64,000 bases of DNA from Acidobacteriaceae bacterium (GCA_030041045.1 JASHOQ010000097.1:1-64000), one strand, 5' to 3'; shown: positions 15,672-23,398, counted from the stretch's first letter. Notes: generated by a model not told the origin, from the sequence alone. Translations and numbers: made by a program.

Positions 15672-17066
15672 ATGAACGACAATCTGCACCAGCTGCGCTG
15701 TTTCGGCTGCGGAGCCCGGATCGGCGGCGCGCAGGCGCAGCCGGACTTCCGCTGCGCCCAGTGCGGAGAGCTCTTCGAGGTGGAGTATCTGGGCTGGCTG
15801 GAGCGGCGCGGGCACGACCGTCCCAATCCCGGCGCGCTAAAATGGCTGTGGCGCGAGCGGCGCAGCTCCAGCGAAGCGCTCGGCCAACCGGGTCTTGATC
15901 AGTCGGGCGTGTGGCGTTTTCGCGAGATTCTGCCCATCCTCAACAGCTTTGGCAACGCGGTGACGCTGCGCGAAGGCAACACGCCGCTCTACCATCTGCC
16001 GCGCGCGGCCAAGAGGCTGGGCGTCGATCAGCTCTATGCCAAGCACCAGGGCATGAATCCGACGGCTTCGTTCAAAGACACAGGAATGACGGCGGCCATG
16101 AGCGTAGCCCGCGAGCGCGGGTTCGAGTGGGTGGCGTGCGCGTCGACGGGGAACACTTCGGCCTCAATGGCGGCCTACGCCGCGCGCGCGGGACTGCGCA
16201 GCCTGGTGCTAATTCCCGAAGGCAAGATTGCGTGGGGCAAGCTCTCGCAGGCGATGGATTACGGCGCGGTGACCTGCCAGCTCAAGACGGATTTTGACGG
16301 CTGCCTGCGCGTGCTCACGGAAATTGTCCGCGAGCATCCAATTTACCTGCTCAACTCCGTCAATCCCTATCGCCTGGAAGGGCAGAAGACGCCGGCGTTC
16401 GAGATCGCCGAGGCCTTCGACTGGAACATTCCCGACCACTTGATCGTTCCCGGCGGCAATCTGGGCAACAGCTCGGCGCTGGGCAAGGGCTTCCGCGAGA
16501 TGTGCGAGCTGGGCCTGGCGGCGCGCATGCCGCACATCTCCGTGATCCAGGCCGAAGGCGCCAATCCCCTGGTGCGCAGCCTGGCCACAAGCCGCGGAGA
16601 AAAGCTGGAGCCGATGGAAGCGCACACGCGGGCCACAGCCATTCGCATCGGCAATCCCGCTTCCTGGCGCAAGGCCGCGCACGCCATTCAGTCCACAGGC
16701 GGGTGCTGCCTTGACGTGAGCGAAGCGGAGATCGCGATTGCCAAGGCGGAGCTGGGCGCCGAGGGCCTGGGCTGCGAGCCGGCATCCGCGGTGACGTTGG
16801 CGGGCCTGAAAAAGCTGCGCGCGCAGGGGGTGGTGGCGCCCGCAGACACGGTGGTGCTGGTGCTCACCGGGCACACGCTGAAAGACGCCGATTACACCAT
16901 CGACTTCCATCGCGGAACGCTGCTGAGCGAGCCCGAGGCGGCCGGGCACGAAAAGGAGATCGCCGCTCTGCGCCGCGACGCGGTAGCGGTGGAGGCGTTG
17001 CCAAGTGCGGTGCTGGCCGCCATGAAGAGGGCGTCAAGGGACGGTTTGGGGGGCGCGACGGCATGA
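15672..17066 (+). CDS. thrC: Threonine synthase with N-terminal zinc ribbon
   Basis: 464 residues. It converts O-phosphohomoserine to threonine with PLP. The N-terminal 35 residues carry CFGCG...CAQCG, a two-CxxC zinc ribbon found in one bacterial and archaeal ThrC branch. The PLP lysine is K135 in TASFKDTGM, preceded by the KHQGMNPT substrate loop; ACASTGNTSASMAAYAARAG binds the cofactor phosphate side. NSVNPYRLEGQKTPAFEIAEAF and PGGNLGNSSALGKGF are further signatures. It overlaps thrB by four bases (ATGA), so the two are translationally coupled. Homoserine dehydrogenase is not in the window. Confidence 0.96.
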   Translation: MNDNLHQLRCFGCGARIGGAQAQPDFRCAQCGELFEVEYLGWLERRGHDRPNPGALKWLWRERRSSSEALGQPGLDQSGVWRFREILPILNSFGNAVTLREGNTPLYHLPRAAKRLGVDQLYAKHQGMNPTASFKDTGMTAAMSVARERGFEWVACASTGNTSASMAAYAARAGLRSLVLIPEGKIAWGKLSQAMDYGAVTCQLKTDFDGCLRVLTEIVREHPIYLLNSVNPYRLEGQKTPAFEIAEAFDWNIPDHLIVPGGNLGNSSALGKGFREMCELGLAARMPHISVIQAEGANPLVRSLATSRGEKLEPMEAHTRATAIRIGNPASWRKAAHAIQSTGGCCLDVSEAEIAIAKAELGAEGLGCEPASAVTLAGLKKLRAQGVVAPADTVVLVLTGHTLKDADYTIDFHRGTLLSEPEAAGHEKEIAALRRDAVAVEALPSAVLAAMKRASRDGLGGATA

Positions 17067-18007
17067 GCGGGCCGCGAATGCCCGGGGGTAGCGCTCTATA
17101 CCTGCGTCTGCCCGCAACTTCAGCCAATCTGGGTCCGGGTTTCGATTCCGTGGCCGTGGCGCTCGATTTTTTTCTGGAAATCGAAGCCGAGCCTGCGCCG
17201 GAATTTCGTATTGCGTGCGCGGGACGAGACGCCGCGCGCTGCGCAGGGCTCGAAGATAACCTCATCCTGGAAACCTACAATCAATTACTCGCCGCCCACA
17301 AGCGGCCCATCGTACCTTTGGCGATCGAGATGACCAATGCCATTCCTCTGGGCATGGGTTGCGGTTCCTCGGCGGCGGGCCGGCTGGCGGCCATTGCGCT
17401 TGCGGTCCACTTCGGAGACCTCGATTGGGATACGGAGCGCATTCTCGAAGAGGGCTCCGCGCTCGAAGGGCATCCGGACAACGTGGCTGCCTGCTGGCTG
17501 GGCGGGTTTGTGGCCACCGCGCGCGAGGGCCAACGGATTCGCGTAGCCCAGGTGACGCCGCCGGAGGAGTGGCGGGCAATCATCGCGCTTCCCGCTGAGC
17601 CGCTTGCCACCAGCCAGGCGCGCGGCGTGCTGCCGGCCACGTATCCGCTTGAGGATGTGGTGGCCAATTTGCAATCGGTCTCGCTCCTGCCCCTCGCCTT
17701 TGCCCAGGCGCGCGCCGACCTGCTGGGGGCGGCGATGCAGGATCGGGTCCACCAGCCGTACCGCGCGCCCATCTGCCCGCTCCTGCCATTGCTTTTGCCG
17801 CTGGTGGGCGAGAACGGGATTTTAGGAGCGGCCCTGAGCGGGGCCGGGCCGTCGGTTCTGGTCGTGGTCGAGCACGAAACCAGACTGCCCGCGGCGGAAA
17901 GGGCGATCCGCGAAGTGCTGGGAGGCGGATTTGGGGGGGAGCTGATCCGCTGCAGATTTCAACAGGCCGGGGCACAGTGGAAGCCAAATGAAATCAAGCA
18001 GAAATGA
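17063..18007 (+). CDS. thrB: Homoserine kinase (GHMP family)
   Basis: 314 residues. It phosphorylates homoserine to supply threonine synthase. The N-terminal YLRLPATSANLGPGFDSVAVALDF segment (read in two pieces: LRLPATSANLGPGFD and SVAVALD) is the ThrB signature. The GHMP phosphate loop is PLGMGCGSSAAGRLAAI, and ALSGAGPSVLVVV is the C-terminal motif 3. The ATGA overlap with thrC indicates an operon in the order thrC-thrB. Length and motifs are normal. The final 15 residues are basic and Gln/Lys-rich. Confidence 0.96.
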   Translation: MSGPRMPGGSALYLRLPATSANLGPGFDSVAVALDFFLEIEAEPAPEFRIACAGRDAARCAGLEDNLILETYNQLLAAHKRPIVPLAIEMTNAIPLGMGCGSSAAGRLAAIALAVHFGDLDWDTERILEEGSALEGHPDNVAACWLGGFVATAREGQRIRVAQVTPPEEWRAIIALPAEPLATSQARGVLPATYPLEDVVANLQSVSLLPLAFAQARADLLGAAMQDRVHQPYRAPICPLLPLLLPLVGENGILGAALSGAGPSVLVVVEHETRLPAAERAIREVLGGGFGGELIRCRFQQAGAQWKPNEIKQK

Positions 18008-18060
18008 CCCTCGTTTCCCTACGGCGACTTTCCCCATGGTTAATCAATCGGTAATTGTCT

Positions 18061-18089
18061 TTGATCTCCCTGATAACAAATTTGATAAT
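18061..18089 (+). promoter_or_regulatory. Near-consensus promoter of the predicted small RNA
   Basis: TTGATC (18061-18066) and GATAAT (18084-18089) are 17 bases apart, the best housekeeping-type promoter match noticed in the window. The expected transcription start is near 18096. Confidence 0.6.
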
Positions 18090-18095
18090 GACCAG

Positions 18096-18231
18096 ATTTT
18101 TGGTTACCGCTGGATTACTGAAGTTTGCTTGCGTTTCAAAGGAGGAACACATACATTCGCTGCGTGAGCAGTTCTGGGGGAGGGCTGCTCTAGCGCCCGT
18201 GATCCTCTCTGGATCCGGGCGCTTCTATTTT
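18096..18231 (+). ncRNA. Predicted free-standing small RNA, about 136 nt
   Basis: The unit runs from the inferred start near 18096 to a strong terminator hairpin at 18192-18223 with a TCTATTTT tail. Inside, AAAGGAGG at 18138-18145 is a full Shine-Dalgarno sequence, but only non-standard ATA (18151) or ATT (18155) codons stand at the right distance. The ATT frame would encode 12 residues and end at a TAG at 18191-18193. A second hairpin, GAGCAG with CTGCTC, precedes the terminator. It could be an sRNA, a leader peptide with attenuator, or an unassigned structured RNA. No known class was recognised by eye. Conservation is untested. Confidence 0.5.
18192..18231 (+). terminator. Rho-independent terminator of the predicted small RNA
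   Basis: AGCGCCCG-T-GATCC faces GGATC-CGGGCGCT around a TCTCT loop (thirteen pairs with one bulged base), followed by TCTATTTT. It is one of the strongest hairpins in the window and lies 147 bases before trxA, so it is not the trxA terminator. Confidence 0.85.
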
Positions 18232-18377
18232 GCCCGACAGGCTATCGAGAGTGCGGTTGGGATTTCGCCCAGGGTCTCGGTCTGCGACTTTCCTTCGCCC
18301 TCCGCATCCAATGAAACTGCGACACTTCCTGTAGACTGAATGCATAAGAGTCGGCGGCAAGGTCGGCGAGGAGGATC

Positions 18378-18728
18378 ATGGCTGGGGTGGGAGTGGTAGA
18401 AATCAACGATGCAAATTTCGACCAGGAAGTGCTGCGCAGCGAAGTGCCGGTTTTGGTGGATTTCTGGGCTATGTGGTGCGGTCCGTGCAAGGCCCTTGGG
18501 CCCACAATCGACAGCATTGCCGCAAATTTTGCCGGCAAGCTGAAGGTGGCCAAGATCAATGTGGATGAGAACACCGCGGCGGCTTCGCGCTATCGCATTC
18601 AGGCGATTCCGGCGTTGATGTTCTTCAAGAACGGCAAGCCCGTGGATCAGATGGTGGGGTTCCATCCGCAGGCGGAAATCGAAGAGATCGTGAAGCGCGT
18701 GGTGGCGCCGAGCGGCGTGGCCGCTTGA
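18378..18728 (+). CDS. trxA: Thioredoxin
   Basis: 116 residues with the canonical active site W33-C34-G-P-C37-K, reading LVDFWAMWCGPCKALGP. The cis-proline lies in IQAIPALMFFKNGKPVDQMVG. It is a cytoplasmic dithiol reductant for ribonucleotide reductase, peroxidases and similar enzymes. GAGGAGG stands five bases before the ATG. A terminator follows at 18755-18786, so the gene is probably transcribed alone. The leading eight residues and the tail are slightly longer than in E. coli TrxA. Confidence 0.97.
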   Translation: MAGVGVVEINDANFDQEVLRSEVPVLVDFWAMWCGPCKALGPTIDSIAANFAGKLKVAKINVDENTAAASRYRIQAIPALMFFKNGKPVDQMVGFHPQAEIEEIVKRVVAPSGVAA

Positions 18729-18754
18729 GCAGTCCTGCTGGTTCACGAGGGACG

Positions 18755-18786
18755 GCCCGGCCTGCGTTCAGCGCGCCGGGCTTTTG
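18755..18786 (+). terminator. Rho-independent terminator of trxA
   Basis: GCCCGGC (18755-18761) pairs with GCCGGGC (18775-18781), followed by TTTT. It sits 27 bases after the trxA stop, facing the convergent Hsp15-like gene. Confidence 0.75.
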
Positions 18787-18873
18787 AATGTCTGCGCATG
18801 TTTGCGCAGAGCTCAACCAATCCTGCCGGCGTCCAGACCACCTGAGATTACGGCTGCGGAAACGGCAGAAGAT

Positions 18874-19305
18874 TCAAACGCGGCCGCGAAACTGAATGAT
18901 GCGCCGGCGGTCGCGCTTTGTGGGCCTGCGTTCCGGAAGCGGTGCGAACTGCTGCATGGCCTTGCGCTCCTCAGCAAGCCGGAGGCGCGCTTCGCGGCTG
19001 GCCTCGGTTTCCCGGTAAAGCGCCTGGGCCACGGCGGCCGGGCCGCGCACCGCGCTTACGGCAAGTACATCAATCTCAAAAACTCCGCTTTCGTTCTCAA
19101 TGCGCAGCCGGTCGCCCAAGCGAATCTCGCGTGCGGGTTTGGCGCGCATTCCATTGGCTTCGATGCGGCCCAGATCGCAGGCGCGAGCGGCCTGGGCGCG
19201 CGTTTTGAAGAAGCGCGACGCCCAGAGCCACTTGTCGACCCGCATAGAAGGCCGCGTAGAAGGGCGAATCGGAGACGCCGGATTGGAGGGACTGGCCTCG
19301 CGCAT
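18874..19305 (-). CDS. Hsp15-like S4-domain RNA-binding protein
   Basis: 143 residues. After about 20 Pro/Ser-rich residues comes the S4 domain: MRVDKWLWASRFFKTRAQA with the helix and GRIEANGMRAKPAREIRLGD. The C-terminal REARLRLAEERKAM and RRPTKRDRRRIIQFR match the basic tail of E. coli Hsp15 (HslR), which binds free 50S subunits carrying nascent chains after heat shock. The role here is inferred from that family. The ATG at 19305 is kept, but ATG 19245, right before the domain, is a good alternative; neither has a strong ribosome site. Confidence 0.85.
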   Translation of the reverse strand: MREASPSNPASPIRPSTRPSMRVDKWLWASRFFKTRAQAARACDLGRIEANGMRAKPAREIRLGDRLRIENESGVFEIDVLAVSAVRGPAAVAQALYRETEASREARLRLAEERKAMQQFAPLPERRPTKRDRRRIIQFRGRV

Positions 19306-19396
19306 CCCAAAAAGACTTCATGAAGAGAGCAATGAACGCTCGATGATGACTGCGGGGATTTTCCCCAAGAAAATGTGCTCCGGAAATCGCCGGAAT

Positions 19397-19684
19397 TCAG
19401 GCGGTCCTTTCGGGTTTCCAGACATAGAGAAAATCGGCGTCGCTTGAAGTCGCGATGATGATCCCGCGCTGGCGCGTGGCGCGATTCAAAGCCGAGCGGA
19501 TATTTTCTTTCGAATCCGGCAACGCAATCAGCGGAACCTTCAGAGCGACTCCATGGTCAAGCTGTTCAATGTCGCTCAAGAGTCGAGTGACGATCCTTTT
19601 GTGTTTTCCATCGCGGCCCTTGGGGACATCATGCTGATCAATGGACTGAAAGTTCATGGGTGGTACTTCCGTTTTCTCAGCCAT
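19397..19684 (-). CDS. Small conserved-looking hypothetical protein
   Basis: 95 residues with a good GGGAGGA ribosome site seven bases before the ATG at 19684, and codon use like its neighbours. No signal peptide or membrane span. The sequence is mixed alpha/beta with a basic segment (GKHKRIVTRLL) followed by KVPLIALPDSKENIRSALNR and a final strand DADFLYVWKPE. The middle, K-x-P-L followed by a helix, suggests a compact nucleic-acid-binding or partner protein, but no family was recognised. Neighbours (Hsp15-like, response regulator) give no clear hint. Confidence 0.7.
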   Translation of the reverse strand: MAEKTEVPPMNFQSIDQHDVPKGRDGKHKRIVTRLLSDIEQLDHGVALKVPLIALPDSKENIRSALNRATRQRGIIIATSSDADFLYVWKPERTA

Positions 19685-20001
19685 TGCGGTCCTCCCTTGC
19701 GGACTGCATCAACACGCAAGCGTTCTGCCGTTAACGTAATCCTGTTCTATCGCAAAACTAACGAACTGGTAATAGAATAGTAGGCAGACGAAGAATTGGC
19801 AACCCTTATAATGATTCCCCGCGATTCCTTGGGCTAAGTTTTCCACAGGCTGTCGGGCTGCTGAGATTAACTTCAGCCGAGCCTAAAGCTCTCGATTCAA
19901 GAGCAAGCCTAAGACTCATCGTACAAAAAGATTTGAGCCGTAACGGAAAGATTTTCCCCGTACGGGATATTCCCTGCTAGCTTTTCGAGCAGAGGTGCTC
20001 A
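19685..20001. other. Divergent intergenic region, AT-richer than average
   Basis: 317 bases between the small hypothetical gene (minus) and the response regulator (plus), so it must hold promoters for both. A single TTTTCCACA at 19839-19847 resembles a DnaA box but is isolated. No gene, terminator or clear promoter pair was resolved. Confidence 0.4.
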
Positions 20002-20463
20002 ATGAGTTTTCGACGCCCTTCCCCCGTCGTCCCCATCGACCAGGTTCCACCGGAAGATACCAGCGCGTACCGGCCGGTGGTCCTGGTCGTGGACGACGAA
20101 TCTGCGATCGCGGATACGCTTACTGAGATCCTTTCGCGCAGCGGCTACGCTGCCATGGCCTCTTACGACGGAAACGATGCTCTGGAGACAGCGCTGCTCA
20201 CGCCTCCGGAGATGTTGATCACGGATGTGATTCTGCCGGGCATGAGCGGCGTGGAGCTTGCCATCACCATGCGCCGCATCTTTCCCGACTGCAAAATCCT
20301 GCTGTTCTCGGGCCAGGCATCGACGGCCGATTTGCTGGCTTCTGCCAAGAGCCAGGGGCATCACTTTACCCTGCTCAGCAAACCCGTCCATCCCCGCGAT
20401 CTGCTGGCATGCGTCGCCGATGCGCTCAAGCGCGGGGTGCACGTGGACTCAGTAGCCAGCTGA
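20002..20463 (+). CDS. Single-domain response regulator
   Basis: 153 residues holding only a CheY-like receiver. After a 24-residue Pro-rich lead, VVLVVDDESAIADTL supplies the acidic pair D31/D32, LITDVILPGMSG the phospho-acceptor D75, LLFSGQAS the Ser/Thr switch and LLSKPVHPRDLL the conserved lysine. There is no output domain, so it likely acts through protein contact or as a phosphorelay shuttle. No histidine kinase is adjacent; the hybrid kinase at 55.6 kb carries its own receiver. This is a common type in Acidobacteriota. Its partner is unknown. Confidence 0.9.
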   Translation: MSFRRPSPVVPIDQVPPEDTSAYRPVVLVVDDESAIADTLTEILSRSGYAAMASYDGNDALETALLTPPEMLITDVILPGMSGVELAITMRRIFPDCKILLFSGQASTADLLASAKSQGHHFTLLSKPVHPRDLLACVADALKRGVHVDSVAS

Positions 20464-20546
20464 AAGCGTTGCGGCTGGGTGCGCACGGGTGCACGCGCGC
20501 ACTGACGCGGAAGCGTGCCTGCAAATGAGCCCTTTCAATCGGCCCC

Positions 20547-21074
20547 TCAAACGGGTCTTGTCCGCATGGGCGTCTGGTGGCGAACGCCCACATGCAGGTG
20601 CACAATCTGGCCGGGCTCAACGACGACGGGAAAGTACGCCGTCTGGCCGATCGTCTGCTTCGGCTGCGGATCGGAGTCGACGGTCCAGTTCTTCGGAACA
20701 TCCTGCTCGACGACAAAAGTGACCGGCGCATCGGAGATGTCCTGGAGCACGAACTCGTGCTCGCGGATGTCCACGCGCCAGCGCAGCAGTTGATCGCCCT
20801 GAATGCGCTCCTCCACGTGCTGGGATTGGAAAATATTTATCAGGTGGCAGACCGCCGGATCCGTATACGCTTTCGGCTTTTTCCCCGGCGGCGCGTGCGC
20901 GGGGTCGGGCAGGATGCGGCAATCCTGATCGACGTGGATCTCGTTGAATGAGTAGTATTGCCGGCGCTCGGGGGGCGCGGTTTGCGGCGCCTGCCTTGCG
21001 GCGGCCGAAAGGCAGACAGCGGCCGCGAGGGCGAACCCTGTCCAACGAGCCCTCGAATTCAACATGGGCACCAT
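20547..21074 (-). CDS. Secreted hypothetical protein
   Basis: 175 residues from the ATG at 21074; ATG 21065 is equally possible. A signal peptide (LNSRARWTGFALAAAVCLSA, then AARQ) points to export. The mature part has two cysteines (DQDCRILPDPAH and DPAVCHLINIF) that could form a disulfide. Then comes an all-beta-looking domain: RWRVDIREHEFVLQDISDAP, TFVVEQDVPKNWTVDSDP and PVVVEPGQIVHLHVGVRHQT, which looks like an immunoglobulin-like fold. No family was recognised. It has no strong ribosome site, which lowers confidence in the start. Confidence 0.7.
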   Translation of the reverse strand: MVPMLNSRARWTGFALAAAVCLSAAARQAPQTAPPERRQYYSFNEIHVDQDCRILPDPAHAPPGKKPKAYTDPAVCHLINIFQSQHVEERIQGDQLLRWRVDIREHEFVLQDISDAPVTFVVEQDVPKNWTVDSDPQPKQTIGQTAYFPVVVEPGQIVHLHVGVRHQTPMRTRPV

Positions 21075-21184
21075 CGTAGCATTGGCCACGTCGATACCGA
21101 GCGATTTGGCTTGCGGCAAGGCGCGCGCCGCGCGGCGGCCACGGCAGGGAATTCAAGGCAGCGAGCCAGTCTACACCATTTTGG

Positions 21185-23398
21185 CTATTTTGCAGCGCTC
21201 GCGGCGGCGCTTGTCTCGGCATGGAAATAGCGATGAATGGCTTCGGCCGTCTTGCGCGGGACCACGGCGGCCAAGGATGCGACCGTGGCCTGCTGCACGT
21301 CGCGCAGGCTGCCGAAATGCGTAAGCAGGCGCTGGCGGGTTTGCGCGCCTACGCCGGGGATCTCCTCGAGCTCCGAGCTGCGGTCGCGCATGGCGCGGCG
21401 CTGGCGGTGGTAGCCGACGGCGAAGCGATGGCTCTCGTCGCGAATGAGCTGCACGAGATGGAGCACGGGTGAGCGGCGGTCCAGGACGATGGGATCGTTT
21501 TCCTGGCCGTAGAGATAAATGACTTCTTCTTTTTTCGCGATGGATGCGAGCGGCTGCGAGGTAAAGCCGAGCGACTCGAGAGCCTCGGCTGCCGCGTGGA
21601 GCTGGCCCAGGCCGCCATCGATGAGGATGAGCGAGGGCATGGTGGCGGGTTCTTTGCCCGGTTTTTCCGCAGGGGTTGGAACTCCGCCGGATTCAACGTC
21701 GTGGTTGAGACGATTGAGGTCGTGCCCTGTCAAGACGGGCCGATCAGCGCCTGCGGTTTCCCAGGTCCGCAAATGCGAGGGACCTGGGGCACCTGGTTCC
21801 TGTGGCTCGGAAAAGTCCGGCGGCGCGGCGTCCGGCTTTGCGTTGTCGCGGATGCGGCGGTAGCGGCGATACACCACCTCGCGCATGGCGGCGAAATCGT
21901 CGACGCCCAGGACGGTCATCACCTTGAACTTGCGGTACAGCGCCTTGTTCATCTTGCCGTCTTCCCAGACCACGAGCGAGGCGACAGTTTCCGCGCCCTG
22001 AATATGGGAGATGTCGAAGCACTCGATGCGGCGCGGCGGCTCGGGCAGCATGAGCGTATCCATGAGTGACTCCTGGATGGCCTTGCGCGAGGGCTCAAGG
22101 ACGCGGAAGCGCTGCACGTAGGACTGCTTGGCGTTCTGGCCGGCAAGATCGACGAGCGAGCGTTTCTCGCCGCGTTGCGGAACGGCGATCTCAATGCGAT
22201 GGCCGCTGCGCTCCGTGAGCAGCGCGGCGAGGGATTCGCGGTCGTCGAAGTCGGCGGGGACGAGGATGGTGCGCGGAACGTATTGCTGATCGATGTAGAG
22301 TTGCTTGAGCAGGGCGGAGAAAACGGCGCCGGGATGGAAGGTTTGCGAGCCCGATGGTTCGCTGTCCCCGGTCCCCGAATGCGAGGGACCGGGGGCACCC
22401 ACGATTTCTTCCTGATCCCTGATCCCTGACCCCTGATCCCTGTTCCCTCGTTCCCTGTACCCTTGTACCCTTGTTCCCTCGGTCTCCAAATCCCTGTCTT
22501 CCACCGCTTCCATCAGCTCCGCGAGATCTTCCCAGAAAAATTCGCGCCGGTCGACGATTTTGCCCGCGCGCATGTGAAAAAGATTCACAGCCAGGCAGCC
22601 GTCTTCAAAGTGGTAGCCGAATACGTCGGCGTCGTCGCTCTGCTCGGCGGTGGCGATGCGCTGTTTTTCCTGGAGCTGGTGCACGGTGGAGAGCTGATCG
22701 CGCAGGCGCGCGGCGGCCTCGAACTGTTCCGCTTCGGCCGCGGCCATCATGCGCGCGGTGAGCGTCTTTTCAAGCTCGGCGTGGCGGCCCTCGAGAAAGA
22801 GCTGCGCGTCGCGGACGGCCAGCGCGTAAGCCTCGGGCGAGACGAAGCCCTCCACGCAGGGACCCAGGCAGCGGTGAATGTAGTACTGCAAACAGGCGCG
22901 CGGATGGAAGCGCGAGAGATCGACCTTGCAACTGGGCAGAAGAAAGCTGCGATGGATGAGCTCGACCACGCGATAGGCGAGGTTGCCGGGAAAGTAGGGG
23001 CCGTAATAGGCAGAGCCATCCTTGCGCAGGCGGCGAGTGACAAAGACCTTGGGAAAGCGGTCGGCGAGCGTGAGCTTGACGTAGGGGTAGGTCTTGTCGT
23101 CGCGCAGGAGGATGTTGAAACGCGGCTTGCGCTGCTTGATGAGATTGTTTTCGAGGGCCAGGGCTTCGTGCTCGTTGGCGACGAGGATGGTTTCAATGTC
23201 GACGGCTTCGCGCATCAGCGAGCCGGTCTTGGCGTTGGCCTGCGAGACTTCGAGAAGGTAAGAGCGCACGCGCGAGCGCAGGTTCTTGGCCTTGCCCACG
23301 TAGATAACTTCGCCGTCGGCGTTCTTGTAGAGATACACGCCGGGCTGCGTGGGGAGGGCGCGGATTTTTTCGTGGAGATCCATTTCGTGGAGATCCAT
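21185..23398 (-). CDS. uvrC: UvrABC excinuclease subunit C with two extra inserts
   Basis: 737 residues, over 100 longer than E. coli UvrC (610). UvrC makes both cuts around UvrAB-marked DNA damage. The GIY-YIG nuclease is at about 18-95 (QPGVYLYKNADGEVIYVGKA), a Cys cluster CLQYYIHRCLGPC near 170-185, and the UVR domain near 205-240. The RNase H-like nuclease has FDISH, LILIDGG and DESHRFAVGYHRQRR, and helix-hairpin-helix ELEEIPGVGAQTRQRLL ends it. Two low-complexity inserts, about residues 303-353 and 523-587, contain repeat-derived sequence (GAPGPSH in both). They avoid catalytic motifs, so activity is probably kept. The start is duplicated: two ATGs 15 bases apart give MDLHEMDLHEK. Confidence 0.95.
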   Translation of the reverse strand: MDLHEMDLHEKIRALPTQPGVYLYKNADGEVIYVGKAKNLRSRVRSYLLEVSQANAKTGSLMREAVDIETILVANEHEALALENNLIKQRKPRFNILLRDDKTYPYVKLTLADRFPKVFVTRRLRKDGSAYYGPYFPGNLAYRVVELIHRSFLLPSCKVDLSRFHPRACLQYYIHRCLGPCVEGFVSPEAYALAVRDAQLFLEGRHAELEKTLTARMMAAAEAEQFEAAARLRDQLSTVHQLQEKQRIATAEQSDDADVFGYHFEDGCLAVNLFHMRAGKIVDRREFFWEDLAELMEAVEDRDLETEGTRVQGYRERGNRDQGSGIRDQEEIVGAPGPSHSGTGDSEPSGSQTFHPGAVFSALLKQLYIDQQYVPRTILVPADFDDRESLAALLTERSGHRIEIAVPQRGEKRSLVDLAGQNAKQSYVQRFRVLEPSRKAIQESLMDTLMLPEPPRRIECFDISHIQGAETVASLVVWEDGKMNKALYRKFKVMTVLGVDDFAAMREVVYRRYRRIRDNAKPDAAPPDFSEPQEPGAPGPSHLRTWETAGADRPVLTGHDLNRLNHDVESGGVPTPAEKPGKEPATMPSLILIDGGLGQLHAAAEALESLGFTSQPLASIAKKEEVIYLYGQENDPIVLDRRSPVLHLVQLIRDESHRFAVGYHRQRRAMRDRSSELEEIPGVGAQTRQRLLTHFGSLRDVQQATVASLAAVVPRKTAEAIHRYFHAETSAAASAAK
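21760..21788. repeat. Palindromic element inside uvrC, copy 2
   Basis: CCCAGGTCC (21760-21768) pairs with GGACCTGGG (21780-21788) around an AAATGCG-containing loop. The adjoining GGCACC is shared with copy 1. Read in the uvrC frame it gives GAPGPSHLRTWET. Confidence 0.75.
22366..22394. repeat. Palindromic element inside uvrC, copy 1
   Basis: CCCCGGTCCC (22366-22375) pairs perfectly with GGGACCGGGG (22385-22394) around CGAATGCGA. Read in the uvrC frame it gives GAPGPSHSGTGDS, the same frame and start as copy 2 about 600 bases away. Confidence 0.8.
22411..22480. repeat. Short-period repeat array within the uvrC reading frame
   Basis: About nine units of the forms CCCTGAT, CCCTGTT and CCCTTGTA, the same family as the intergenic arrays at 1081 and 62550. 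On the minus strand it is translated as TRVQGYRERGNRDQGSGIRD within UvrC, a part without counterpart in ordinary UvrC. Confidence 0.8.
23369..23398. repeat. 15-bp perfect tandem duplication at the uvrC start
   Basis: TTCGTGGAGATCCAT occurs at 23369-23383 and again at 23384-23398. Each copy supplies an ATG on the minus strand, so translation could start at either and the protein begins MDLHEMDLHE. Confidence 0.9.

Larger units (their letters stand above)
18008..18377. other. thrB-trxA gap holding a predicted small RNA gene
   Basis: 370 bases without a convincing protein gene. The first half is clearly AT-richer than its surroundings. It contains promoter-like boxes (18061-18089), an orphan AAAGGAGG (18138-18145) and a terminator (18192-18231). 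A GAGGAGG before the trxA ATG closes the region. A 94-codon frame crossing it has no usable start or coding character. Confidence 0.6.

Noticed and set aside
18055..18339. 94-codon plus frame across the predicted small RNA
   Set aside because: It crosses the promoter and terminator of the RNA unit and has no ribosome site before a usable start; the only strong Shine-Dalgarno lies inside the frame without ATG, GTG or TTG after it.
19839..19847. TTTTCCACA as a DnaA box and replication origin signal
   Set aside because: A single match, no cluster, no dnaA, dnaN or gyrB nearby.
22411..22480. Possible CRISPR array at the CCCTGA-type repeats
   Set aside because: Units are 6-9 bases long, imperfect and without spacers; no cas gene is present.
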